Source of the DNA: Epilithonimonas sp042695135
Lineage (GTDB): Bacteria > Bacteroidota > Bacteroidia > Flavobacteriales > Weeksellaceae
Assembly (NCBI RefSeq): GCF_042695135.1
Contig: NZ_CP170547.1
Location: 3,472,001 to 3,536,000 of the forward strand
Direction of reading: 5' to 3'
Length of the DNA stretch: 64,000 bases
Shown: piece after piece, positions 1 through 7,853 of the stretch
Position numbering within the stretch: position 1 is the stretch's first letter
Layout: every line of letters starts with the position of its first letter
Program-made: the position numbers and the translations under genes
Notes under the pieces: model-generated
The model's database searches: none
The model's input: only the letters and a program-made list of their open reading frames with translations
Told to the model about the DNA's origin: nothing

Positions 1-1341
1 CAAAATGCCTTGCCTACACTTTCGTCAAAATTGAAATTGAAATCTGCTTCAGGAACTTATACTTTAATTTTCCCTACACCTAAATTAGGAAAAAAATATA
101 TTGGAAAAAACAAATTAAGGGAATGGGAACTGAATAACGTTCCCAGTTACAATACCTACACCAAAATTTATAACATTTCTGATAATGTGGAAAGAATTAC
201 ATTCCAATACACTTCTGCAAAGAGCTTCTACGGTACTTATTATTCAGAAAGTACTTGGCAAGGATTTAAAAATCTGATTAATAGTAAAAAAGAAAAAAGC
301 GTCGAAGATTTGGATTTTAGAGAATATGCAAATAAAATACAAACAGGAAAAAATAAATTTGAAACATTAAAAAATTGTCTGAAATTCTTAAGAGACAATT
401 ATAAATGGGATAAATACTATGCGACAAGTACAGATAGATTGAAAAGTAATTTTCTAAGAACAAAAACAGGCAATACTGCTGATTTTAATATTTTCCTACA
501 AGGCATCCTGAGGGAGAAAAAGATTAATTCTCAATTAGCTGTCAACAGTTTGAGGAGCAATGGCAGAATTATCGTTGGTTATACTGTATTATCAAAATTG
601 CAGACATTGGTCACAATTGTAAGTTTGGATAAAGAAGAAAAAACAATGGTAGATGCTGCTATTTCCAAACCGGAAGATGGTCATTTTCTTTCTAGAAATT
701 ATTTTAATCATTTAGTTTTCGGCTTAGATAATATTAGTGATAATTTCATAGAAGTTTCCCCTAATCTTTCAGAATATGTATCTCAGCAGGAATTGGATAT
801 AAGAAACGATTCTTTGAACCTAAAAATCCGGGATCAATTCAAAGGATATTTTGAATTATCTTCTTACAAAGAACAAGCTTTCATAAAAGAACCTGTTGTA
901 AAAATCACGGAAGGTGATAAAAAAGAATTAGAAGAATGGAAGATTAATTACAGAACCGTCAACCTAGAAAATCCTAACTCTTCTTTCCTTACAATAGAGA
1001 ATCCCTTTGTAGAAAAGATTAAAGAGTTAACTGTTGAAAAAGACAGAGATTACCCAGTCGAATTAGATTTTCCTTTTCTGAAAACCATTCAGCTCAAAGT
1101 AAAGATACCCGAAGATTATATCTTGAATACTGATAATTTTAAAGAAACCATTTCTGTATTTGATGGAAAATTGCAATATGCTCAAAGTGTAGGATATAAA
1201 GAAAATAATGAAGCGGTTATCACGTGGTCTCTTCTCATCAATCAAATTATTTTTCAACCAAAGGAAATTAATCAGTACATTGATTTTACAAACAAACTTT
1301 CTAATACTGTCTCAAAAATTGCAGTATTAAAAAAGAAATAA
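1..1341 (+). CDS. transglutaminase-like (DUF3857-type) protein, 5' end outside window
   Basis: The reading frame is open from base 1 (Q-N-A-L-P...), so the gene starts upstream and only its last 446 codons are here. The region translated from about 360-720 resembles the transglutaminase-like core of the DUF3857 proteins common in flavobacteria, followed by a beta-rich C-terminal domain. At 469-486 the protein reads GNTADF, where active transglutaminases have a Cys; the nucleophile is therefore missing, and an enzymatic role is doubtful. The missing part would normally hold a signal peptide and the DUF3857 domain. The gene ends in a terminator hairpin shared with the convergent RNase G gene. 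Function unknown; family call moderately sure. Confidence 0.7.
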   Translation, partial: QNALPTLSSKLKLKSASGTYTLIFPTPKLGKKYIGKNKLREWELNNVPSYNTYTKIYNISDNVERITFQYTSAKSFYGTYYSESTWQGFKNLINSKKEKSVEDLDFREYANKIQTGKNKFETLKNCLKFLRDNYKWDKYYATSTDRLKSNFLRTKTGNTADFNIFLQGILREKKINSQLAVNSLRSNGRIIVGYTVLSKLQTLVTIVSLDKEEKTMVDAAISKPEDGHFLSRNYFNHLVFGLDNISDNFIEVSPNLSEYVSQQELDIRNDSLNLKIRDQFKGYFELSSYKEQAFIKEPVVKITEGDKKELEEWKINYRTVNLENPNSSFLTIENPFVEKIKELTVEKDRDYPVELDFPFLKTIQLKVKIPEDYILNTDNFKETISVFDGKLQYAQSVGYKENNEAVITWSLLINQIIFQPKEINQYIDFTNKLSNTVSKIAVLKKK

Positions 1342-1342
1342 A

Positions 1343-1373
1343 AAAACTTTGCCGTTGTCAGCAAAGTTTTAAA
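1343..1373. terminator. bidirectional terminator between convergent genes
   Basis: Perfect 10-bp stem AAAACTTTGC (1343-1352) and GCAAAGTTTT (1361-1370) with an 8-nt loop. A-runs before and T-runs after make it usable in both directions, for the gene ending at 1341 and for the RNase G gene ending at 1376. Confidence 0.8.
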
Positions 1374-1375
1374 TT

Positions 1376-2932
1376 TTAATTGGAAAAGCTCATCAGCTCT
1401 TTTTTCTGAGCGTTGTAGAGATGAAACTCAAGCATTTTGAAAGAATCTCTCGGGATAATCGTCACCCATTTTTTGTACTTCAGAAACCATTTGTTCTGTA
1501 TACTTGCAAGACCTTTCGTAAGATAAGCTTCTACGAATGGATGCACGTGCAGGAAAAGTTTGCCTTTTTCCGTCTGCATCAGGGCTCTGATAGAATCCTC
1601 CATTTTTTCGATAATAACAATTGGTGCGATGATCTCGCCGTCTTTGTTTGGATTTTCTTCGTTTGTTTCGATATGTTTTTCGGAACGGACACGCTGTCTT
1701 GTCATCTGGATAAGACCAAACTTCGAAGGCGGAAGAATCTTGTGTCTTGCCTTATCGCGCTTCATCTCGTCACGGAAATGTTCATACAATTCTTTTCTGT
1801 GTTCTGCATCTACCATATCAATGAAATCCACAACGATGATTCCGCCCATATCACGAAGACGCAATTGTCTTGCAATCTCTGTAGCAGCCATTTTATTGAC
1901 TGTCAAAGCGTGCATTTTATTGGTAGAAGACGAGGAAATATTGTTTCCGGAATTTACATCCACCACGTGAAGTGCTTCTGTATGCTCGATTACGAGATAA
2001 GCACCTTTTGAGGCTGGAATATTCACATGTTTACCGAAACTCTGCTTCAGTTGTTTTTCAACATTGTAATATTCCAAAAGTGGAATGTGAGAATCGTAGA
2101 ACTGAACAATATTTTTTCTTTCAGGAGCAATGACCTCGATGTAAGCTTTCATATCTTCCACCATCTTTTCGTCATCACAAATGATGCTAACGAAATCCTG
2201 GTTGAAGTTGTCCCTCAGAATAGAAGATGCTTTGTCTTCCTCACTTAAAATCTTACTCGGAACTTTATTCTTCTGAATATTCTTGAAAGTAGTTTCCCAC
2301 TTTTTCACAAGCTGATTCATATCATTATGAAGTTCAGCCACTTTTTTGCCTTCAGCCACCGTTCTGATGATGACACCAAAACCTTCCGGGCGGATACTTT
2401 CAATCAAAGTTTTGAGACGTTCTTTTTCAGCACCGTCGCTCACTTTTTTGGAAATCGAAATTTTATTGTCAAAAGGAATTAATACCAAAAATCTTCCTGT
2501 AAGAGAGATTTGTGTGGAGATACGCGGTCCTTTGGTGGAAATTGGTTCTTTGGTGATCTGAAGTAGTACAACATCGCCTGCAGCCAACACTTTGTCCACC
2601 GTTCCCATTTTATCAATGTCTTTGGCGTGCTCAGCATTTTTGAGACTTGGTGTCTGTTGTTTTTTGGCAAGTGTATTTTTCAGGAATTTCTGATAGGAAA
2701 GAAATTGCGGTCCCAGATCCTGATAATGCAGGAATGCATCTTTGTCTGTTCCTATGCTAACGAAAGCAGCATTAAGATTTGGGGCCAGTTTTTTTATTTT
2801 ACCTAAAAAAAGGTCTCCAACTACAAAATCGGATTTGGTTTTCTGCTCGTGAAGTTCAAAAAGGCGTCCATCTTCCAACAATGCAATCTTTGAAGCGTCT
2901 TCCTCATTGGAAATTATCAGTTCTTTCTTCAT
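1376..2932 (-). CDS. rng: ribonuclease E/G family (RNase G-like)
   Basis: 518-aa RNase E/G catalytic protein, an endoribonuclease for rRNA and mRNA processing. An S1-like segment lies at about residues 35-125. The two metal-binding aspartates are visible as D325 (VDVNSG) and D369 (VDFIDM), 44 residues apart; the E. coli RNase E pair is D303/D346. The CPxC zinc-link motif that joins dimers in E. coli RNase E is absent: after the TRQRVR segment there is no cysteine, and the whole protein has a single Cys. There is also no long degradosome scaffold tail, which fits RNase G length. It lies downstream of the bS22-like gene and HU on the same strand, a ribosome-related grouping. Confidence 0.92.
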   Translation of the reverse strand: MKKELIISNEEDASKIALLEDGRLFELHEQKTKSDFVVGDLFLGKIKKLAPNLNAAFVSIGTDKDAFLHYQDLGPQFLSYQKFLKNTLAKKQQTPSLKNAEHAKDIDKMGTVDKVLAAGDVVLLQITKEPISTKGPRISTQISLTGRFLVLIPFDNKISISKKVSDGAEKERLKTLIESIRPEGFGVIIRTVAEGKKVAELHNDMNQLVKKWETTFKNIQKNKVPSKILSEEDKASSILRDNFNQDFVSIICDDEKMVEDMKAYIEVIAPERKNIVQFYDSHIPLLEYYNVEKQLKQSFGKHVNIPASKGAYLVIEHTEALHVVDVNSGNNISSSSTNKMHALTVNKMAATEIARQLRLRDMGGIIVVDFIDMVDAEHRKELYEHFRDEMKRDKARHKILPPSKFGLIQMTRQRVRSEKHIETNEENPNKDGEIIAPIVIIEKMEDSIRALMQTEKGKLFLHVHPFVEAYLTKGLASIQNKWFLKYKKWVTIIPRDSFKMLEFHLYNAQKKELMSFSN

Positions 2933-3041
2933 AACTTCATAAACTGGTTTTTTACTAAAATTAGGTTGTAAATATAAAACAAAAATATAGTTGGCAATAG
3001 AACCAACTATATTTATATGTGTAAGACGTTAAAAAAATAAA

Positions 3042-3131
3042 TTATTTCTTCTTGTGTCTGTTTGCTCTTCTTCTTTTCTTTCTTTTGTGAGTTGCAACCT
3101 TATGTCTCTTTCTTTTTTTTCCGCTTGGCAT
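3042..3131 (-). CDS. 29-aa ribosomal protein, bS22/mS38 (AURKAIP1/COX24-like) type
   Basis: Too short for usual ORF callers. Reading 3131 down to 3042 gives ATG, then PSGKKRKRHKVATHKRKKRR and a short RANRHKKK tail before TAA. The 29-residue, almost wholly basic peptide matches what I remember of the tiny flavobacterial proteins labelled AURKAIP1/COX24 domain, relatives of mitoribosomal mS38 and mycobacterial bS22, which bind the small subunit near helix 44. It sits between HU and RNase G on the same strand. The start is the only ATG in the frame. The family call comes from composition and the GKKRKRHK..THKRKKR pattern; rRNA binding is inferred. Confidence 0.8.
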   Translation of the reverse strand: MPSGKKRKRHKVATHKRKKRRRANRHKKK

Positions 3132-3161
3132 AATTTATATTTTTATACGTTATTTATTTAA

Positions 3162-3452
3162 TTATTTAACTGCAACTTTGGTCTTTACTTTTTCTACAAA
3201 AGTTTTTGAAGGTTTGAAAGCCGGAATATTGTGAGCAGGGATTTCTATTGCCGTGTTCTTAGAAATATTTCTTCCTGTTTTAGCCGCTCTTGTTTTGATG
3301 ATGAATGATCCAAATCCTCTTAAGTAAACGTTATCTCCGTTATACATAGATGTTCTGATCTCTTGCATGAAAGCTTCTATAACTTTCTGTGTATCATTCT
3401 TTTCTACTCCCAGCTTGTTCGAGATGGTATTTACCAATTCTGCCTTTGTCAT
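3162..3452 (-). CDS. hup: HU/IHF family DNA-binding protein
   Basis: 96-aa histone-like protein that bends DNA as a dimer. The start MTKAELVN at 3452 was chosen because HU proteins begin this way; the frame is open a further 19 codons, but that leader is not HU-like. The body shows the helical base (KAELVNTISNKLG), the GFGSF turn and a basic beta-arm with TGRNISKNTAIEIPA, then PAFKPSK. A likely promoter box lies at 3482-3489 and its -33 element falls inside the start of the divergent mutY. The lysine-rich C-terminus is normal for flavobacterial HU. Confidence 0.93.
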   Translation of the reverse strand: MTKAELVNTISNKLGVEKNDTQKVIEAFMQEIRTSMYNGDNVYLRGFGSFIIKTRAAKTGRNISKNTAIEIPAHNIPAFKPSKTFVEKVKTKVAVK

Positions 3453-3481
3453 TTTATAATTTTCTTTATATTTTTGGTGTG

Positions 3482-3509
3482 CAAATATAAGACATATTTT
3501 TGAAAACAA
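3482..3509 (-). promoter_or_regulatory. HU promoter, Bacteroidota type
   Basis: On the minus strand TATATTTG (3489-3482) matches the -7 consensus TAnnTTTG, with a TTG at 3509-3507 seventeen bases upstream. It places the start of transcription about 25-30 bases before the HU start codon and overlaps the first codons of mutY. Confidence 0.6.
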
Positions 3510-4558
3510 ACAAACAAAATGCTGATTTTCTTCACATTGGGAAAAAGCTAATAAAGTGGTATGATACTAATGCCAGACAACTTCCCTGGAGAGAAAACCA
3601 GCATCCTTATAATATATGGATCTGCGAAATTCTTTTGCAGCAAACACAGGTGAAACAAGGTCTCGGACATTATCTGAGATTTGTAGAAAGATTCCCTGAT
3701 GTCGAGGAACTTCACAAAGCATCAGAAGACGAAGTTTTGCTTTACTGGAAAGGCTTGGGCTATTATTCCCGAGCTATTAATCTCCATAAAGCCGCGCATC
3801 AGATCATCGAAGAATTTGAAGGTAAATTCCCGACTAATTACAACGATATTCTGAAACTGAAAGGTGTTGGAAAATATACGGCGGCTGCGGTTGCAAGCAT
3901 CTGTTTTGATGAAAAGATCCCGGCAATTGATGGGAATTTCTATCGCGTTCTGTCAAGGATCTTTGCGGATGATTTTGATATGTCGAGTTCCAAAGCCTTC
4001 CAATATTTTACAGATCTTGCATTATTAATCATGCCGGAAGACAAACCAGGCGATTTTAATCAGGCAATTATGGACATCGGTTCGGAGATTTGTAAACCGA
4101 AAAATCCGCTTTGTCCCGAATGTCCCGTGAATGATGACTGCATTGCTTATCAAACCGGAAGAATATCTGAGTTTCCTGTTAAAACGAAAAAAGCAAAAGT
4201 CACAGATCTAAGTCTGAAATATTACTTTGTCAAATTTCAAAACCAATTTCTCATCAAGCAAAGGGGAAATGATTTTATCTGGAAGAAATTGTACGAATTC
4301 CCGACGTCGGTTCCGCAAGAATGGGAAGAATTAATTATCAATTCCAAGATCATCAACCACAAACTGACGCATAAAAATATGACAATCGAAATCAATACGA
4401 TTGAACTGGACTCTAAAAAAGCATTAGAAAAATTTGCCTCTGACAATGACTATTTAATAGTCGATGAAAAGCAGGCTGACGAAAAATCCTTTCCGAAACC
4501 ATTAGAAAATTTTTACAAAAAAAGAGAGACTTCGACCATTGGGACGCTTCCGTTTTAA
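3500..4558 (+). CDS. mutY: A/G-specific adenine DNA glycosylase
   Basis: 352-aa MutY, which removes adenine opposite 8-oxoguanine. Catalytic residues are visible: E43 in ICEILLQQTQV and D144 in PAIDGNFYR, with the helix-hairpin-helix LKGVGKYTAAAVAS between them. The 4Fe-4S ligands are C198, C205, C208 and C214 with the textbook C-x6-C-x2-C-x5-C spacing. A NUDIX-like C-terminal recognition domain follows to residue 352. There is no ATG before the conserved IGKKLIKWYDTNARQLPWR block, so the TTG at 3500 is the best start; this makes the gene begin within the HU promoter region. Confidence 0.93.
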   Translation: MKTNKQNADFLHIGKKLIKWYDTNARQLPWRENQHPYNIWICEILLQQTQVKQGLGHYLRFVERFPDVEELHKASEDEVLLYWKGLGYYSRAINLHKAAHQIIEEFEGKFPTNYNDILKLKGVGKYTAAAVASICFDEKIPAIDGNFYRVLSRIFADDFDMSSSKAFQYFTDLALLIMPEDKPGDFNQAIMDIGSEICKPKNPLCPECPVNDDCIAYQTGRISEFPVKTKKAKVTDLSLKYYFVKFQNQFLIKQRGNDFIWKKLYEFPTSVPQEWEELIINSKIINHKLTHKNMTIEINTIELDSKKALEKFASDNDYLIVDEKQADEKSFPKPLENFYKKRETSTIGTLPF

Positions 4559-4588
4559 TGAATAGTACAATTGTTGCCCGAACTTTAC

Positions 4589-4596
4589 TATATTTG
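4589..4596 (+). promoter_or_regulatory. promoter box for the cobalamin operon
   Basis: TATATTTG, a TAnnTTTG -7 element, lies just before the riboswitch. A possible -33 TTG is at 4571-4573, giving a slightly short spacing of 15. Confidence 0.5.
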
Positions 4597-4606
4597 CAAA
4601 ATATTT

Positions 4607-4805
4607 GGTTCCCGAATGTTTCGGGATTAAAAGGGAATGAAGCGTAATTCTTCAACTGTCCCCGCAACTGTAAATCGCAACAAGAAGATTCTGCAATCTT
4701 GCCATTGTCCGCCAAAAAACGGATGAGAAGGCGCAAAATCAGCGAAAGTCAGGAGACCTGCCAGAGAAAATTTAATCAATGCTTTCGGAGGAAAGGCAGG
4801 TCATT
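4607..4805 (+). promoter_or_regulatory. cobalamin riboswitch (B12 element) with translational expression platform
   Basis: Contains the conserved cobalamin riboswitch blocks: AAAAGGGAATGAAGC, then CTGTCCCCGCAACTGTAA at about 4654-4673, and the B12 box GTCAGGAGACCTGCC at 4749-4763. The segment GACCTGCC (4755-4762) is perfectly complementary to GGCAGGTC (4795-4802), which ends three bases before the btuB ATG. GGAGG at 4787-4791 and AGG at 4798-4800 are the only good Shine-Dalgarno-like bases near a start codon noticed in the window. Ligand binding is therefore expected to control ribosome access. The complementarity is seen directly; the switching direction (off with B12) is inferred from the family. 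Confidence 0.9.
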
Positions 4806-6617
4806 ATGAAACGTATTTTTACTCTTTTTTCTCTAGTCATCTTGCATCAATTTTCCGCTCAGGAATCTTTGATTGATACCGTATATATTGATAATCAATT
4901 CAATAAAGTCGGGAGAACTGCAAAAATATCGAATCTTAATTCAGTCCAGATTTTAGAAAACTCGACTTCTTTATCAGATCTTCTGCGATTTCAAAGTAAT
5001 ATTTACATCAAAGAAAACGGAAGAGGATCCACTTCTTCACCGTCTTTCCGCGGAACCGGCGCATCCAGAACAGCTTTTGTCTGGAACGGTATTAATGTAA
5101 ATTCTATCTTTTTGGGTCAGGGAGACATCAATAATCTGAATCTTCTGAGCTACGAAAATGTCGGGATCAAATTTGGAGGCGGAAGTGTGATCTACGGAAG
5201 CGGCGCAGTTGGCGGATCTGTACACCTCAACAATACTTTGGATTTTGATAAAGGATTTCACGGAATTTTATTTTCGGAATATGGCTCTTTCGGGACGTTT
5301 AATTCATTCATCAAAGCGAAATACAGCAATGCGAAATTGAGTTTTAGTTTTTCTGCTAACCATTCTCAAAGTGAAAATGACTATAAAGTAGCTGAGAAGA
5401 ATTACATCAACAGAAACGGGCGATATCAGAATACGGGATTCAATCTTGGTTTAGCTTATAAAATCAGTGATAATAATGAGTTTTATTGGCAATCACAGCA
5501 TTATGACAGCGATCAGCACTACCCTATTTTCGACGAAAATCAGATTAAAACCAAATATCTTGTTCAGACTTTCCGGAGTTTGGCTGGCTGGAAATTTAAC
5601 TCGGACAAAATAAAAAATGATCTGAAACTGGTTTATCTGGAAGACAACTTTCAGTATTTTGGAGACATTGATAAAAGTAAATCCAGCGGGGGAACTGGGA
5701 AACAATACATTGTAAGAAATGATCTTGACTATTTCGTTTCAAAACAGTCTTCATTTAATCTAATTTCAGAATATCAATATAACCAAGGTGAGGGTTATCA
5801 ATCCGGAATTCAAAATCCAAAAAGAAATCAGGTAAACCTCTCTTTACTTTACAGAAACGGAAATTCAGCGAAATTCTATTGGGAATTAGGAAGCAAATAT
5901 GATTTTGTGGAAGGTTATGAGAGTCCGTTTTTGTTCTCTGCATCGGGGAAATATTCGGTAAATGACTGGTATCAGACTTCAATTAATATTTCAAGAAATT
6001 TCCGGGCGCCAACTTTCAATGATCTCTATTGGCAGCCGGGCGGAAACCTGGATTTGAAGCCGGAAACATCCTACCAGGCAGAGATGTCGCATTATTTTAG
6101 TTACAAAAACTTCAAACTGGGCATCACACCTTATTATATCAAGATGAAGGATATGATCCAATGGATTCCGATAACTTCGTCAAACTGGTCGCCAAGAAAC
6201 GTTAATAAAGTGGATTTTTATGGACTGGAAACCGATTTATCTTTCAATAAAAACTGGACAAATCAGAAACTTAGTTCCCAGATTGGATATTCCTACACAC
6301 AATCGACCGATTTGGAAACCAAAAAACAATTGAGTTACGTTCCGTTTCATCAGATCAATTTCAATACTGATTATCAATACAAGATAGCCGGATTATTTTT
6401 TCAGGCTTTGTATAACAGCAAACGATTTACAGACAATACTGAAAGTAATTTTCTTGAAGATTATTTGATTTTAAATGCCGGAATTACTATCAATCCTCAG
6501 AAAAATATTCAAATCGGGTTTAAGGTCAATAATATTACGGATGAGATTTATGAAACTGTAGATTACTACTTTATGCCGAAAAGGAATTATGCTGTCAGCT
6601 TAAAATTAAACTTTTAA
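4806..6617 (+). CDS. btuB: TonB-dependent outer-membrane receptor, cobalamin (BtuB-like)
   Basis: 603-aa outer-membrane receptor. Signal peptide at residues 1-19 (MKRIFTLFSLVILHQFSAQ), then a plug domain containing FRGTGASRTAFVWNGI and GGGSVIYGSGAVGGSV, then a 22-strand-type barrel ending in a C-terminal aromatic (SLKLNF). The substrate is inferred from the cobalamin riboswitch directly upstream. The ATG at 4806 was chosen over an in-frame ATG at 4779, because the earlier one lies inside the riboswitch expression platform and would add nine residues before a clean signal peptide. It lacks the carboxypeptidase-like N-terminal domain found on SusC-type receptors. It forms an operon with the lipoprotein gene 27 bases downstream. 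Confidence 0.88.
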   Translation: MKRIFTLFSLVILHQFSAQESLIDTVYIDNQFNKVGRTAKISNLNSVQILENSTSLSDLLRFQSNIYIKENGRGSTSSPSFRGTGASRTAFVWNGINVNSIFLGQGDINNLNLLSYENVGIKFGGGSVIYGSGAVGGSVHLNNTLDFDKGFHGILFSEYGSFGTFNSFIKAKYSNAKLSFSFSANHSQSENDYKVAEKNYINRNGRYQNTGFNLGLAYKISDNNEFYWQSQHYDSDQHYPIFDENQIKTKYLVQTFRSLAGWKFNSDKIKNDLKLVYLEDNFQYFGDIDKSKSSGGTGKQYIVRNDLDYFVSKQSSFNLISEYQYNQGEGYQSGIQNPKRNQVNLSLLYRNGNSAKFYWELGSKYDFVEGYESPFLFSASGKYSVNDWYQTSINISRNFRAPTFNDLYWQPGGNLDLKPETSYQAEMSHYFSYKNFKLGITPYYIKMKDMIQWIPITSSNWSPRNVNKVDFYGLETDLSFNKNWTNQKLSSQIGYSYTQSTDLETKKQLSYVPFHQINFNTDYQYKIAGLFFQALYNSKRFTDNTESNFLEDYLILNAGITINPQKNIQIGFKVNNITDEIYETVDYYFMPKRNYAVSLKLNF

Positions 6618-6644
6618 ATAAAAAACAATAAATAAATTAAACTT

Positions 6645-7697
6645 ATGAAATTCAACAAATTTTTAACCGCCCTTTTGGCGTCCGTTCTTCTGATAGTTGC
6701 ATCCTGTAAAGATGATGATCCTGTTTACAACAATCAGGAAACCTCCTACAGCGGCATTCTTATTTCCAATGAAGGTAAATTTGGCACACCGAGTGCGACT
6801 GTAGATTTTGTATCATCAAATCTAAGTGAAGGGATATTGGGCATTTATAACACCTCAAACAATGAAAACCTTGGAGATGTTCTTCAAACTATCGGTTTCA
6901 AAGGAACTAATGCCTATTTGGTTGTTAATAACAGCAATAAAATTGTCGTAGTAAACCGTTTCAACTTCACCAAAAATGCAGTTATCACTTCTAATATCTC
7001 AAGTCCGAGATATATTGCCTTCACTGACAGCCAGTATTATGTGACAAACAATAACTTCTTCGATGTTAAAAAGCTTAATATCTACAATAATGCAGACAAT
7101 ACTTTTGTTAAAAGCATCAATTTTGACCGTTATGCGGAAAAAGTAGTGGAAGCGAATGGAAATATCGTAGTACAGACAGATGGTTCTACTTATGACAATA
7201 ACTACAACGAATTGCCGACAGGCCACACCATTACCATTGTAAAACCGGCTACAAACGCAGTCGATAAAACAGTGACTTTGCCGGATGCGGGCATTGTAAA
7301 AGACCTTGTTTCGTATGAAGGTTTTGCTTATGCACTATCTTCTACATCTACAGATTCTTACATTTATAAGATCAATGCAACAGATGGCACTTTCACCACA
7401 ACTACGCTTGCAGGGATTCCTAATATTCAAAAATTAAGAATAGACTCTGGTAATTTTTATTTTCTGGATGCAGCCAACAAAGTATATGCGAAAAACATAG
7501 CAACAGCGAGCTCTGCAGCTTCAACATTATTTACAGCTACTGGATATGTTTATGGCTTTGATGTAATAGATGGCAAGATTTTTGTATCCAATGCAAGTTT
7601 CACTGGAGAAAGCACGTCTTATGTTTATTCATCAACAGGGACTCAGATCAAATCGTTCAAATCCGGAATCGGAACGAACGGTTTTTATAAAAATTAA
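6645..7697 (+). CDS. surface lipoprotein, beta-propeller, probable cobalamin-binding partner of BtuB (BtuG/DUF5074-like)
   Basis: 350 aa. Lipoprotein signal ending in VAS-C21, followed by K-D-D-D, which fits the flavobacterial lipoprotein export signal (Lys then acidic residues just after the Cys) and predicts a cell-surface location. The rest is a repeating beta pattern with SNEGKFG, YVTNNN and IDGKIFVSNASF blocks, as in YncE-like seven-bladed propellers. Bacteroides BtuG proteins have this architecture, sit beside BtuB and pass B12 to it. Here the gene follows btuB by 27 bases under the same riboswitch and ends at a strong terminator. Propeller and operon are seen; B12 binding is inferred. 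Confidence 0.75.
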   Translation: MKFNKFLTALLASVLLIVASCKDDDPVYNNQETSYSGILISNEGKFGTPSATVDFVSSNLSEGILGIYNTSNNENLGDVLQTIGFKGTNAYLVVNNSNKIVVVNRFNFTKNAVITSNISSPRYIAFTDSQYYVTNNNFFDVKKLNIYNNADNTFVKSINFDRYAEKVVEANGNIVVQTDGSTYDNNYNELPTGHTITIVKPATNAVDKTVTLPDAGIVKDLVSYEGFAYALSSTSTDSYIYKINATDGTFTTTTLAGIPNIQKLRIDSGNFYFLDAANKVYAKNIATASSAASTLFTATGYVYGFDVIDGKIFVSNASFTGESTSYVYSSTGTQIKSFKSGIGTNGFYKN

Positions 7698-7724
7698 TTT
7701 TTTTTCATCATTTGTGTTTTTAGA

Positions 7725-7761
7725 AACCCTGTCAGACTCTTCTGTCAGGGTTCTTTTTTTT
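7725..7761 (+). terminator. terminator of the btuB operon
   Basis: Twelve-base stem AACCCTGTCAGA (7725-7736) with TCTGTCAGGGTT (7741-7752), one T-T mismatch and a CTCT loop, followed by CTTTTTTTT. Confidence 0.85.
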
Positions 7762-7853
7762 AGCTAATATCAAACAATACTCAAAATATTTAAGCACAAT
7801 TTTTGCTTGCAGGTAAGCAAAATAAAAACCTTAATTTTATAAAAAAATTCGCA

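Noticed and set aside
1421..2011. 196-aa plus-strand ORF over RNase G
   Set aside because: Antisense shadow of the conserved RNase G gene; composition is not protein-like (Phe/His/Cys rich).
4779..4805. Upstream ATG of btuB as start
   Set aside because: It falls in the riboswitch expression platform and adds residues before a good signal peptide.
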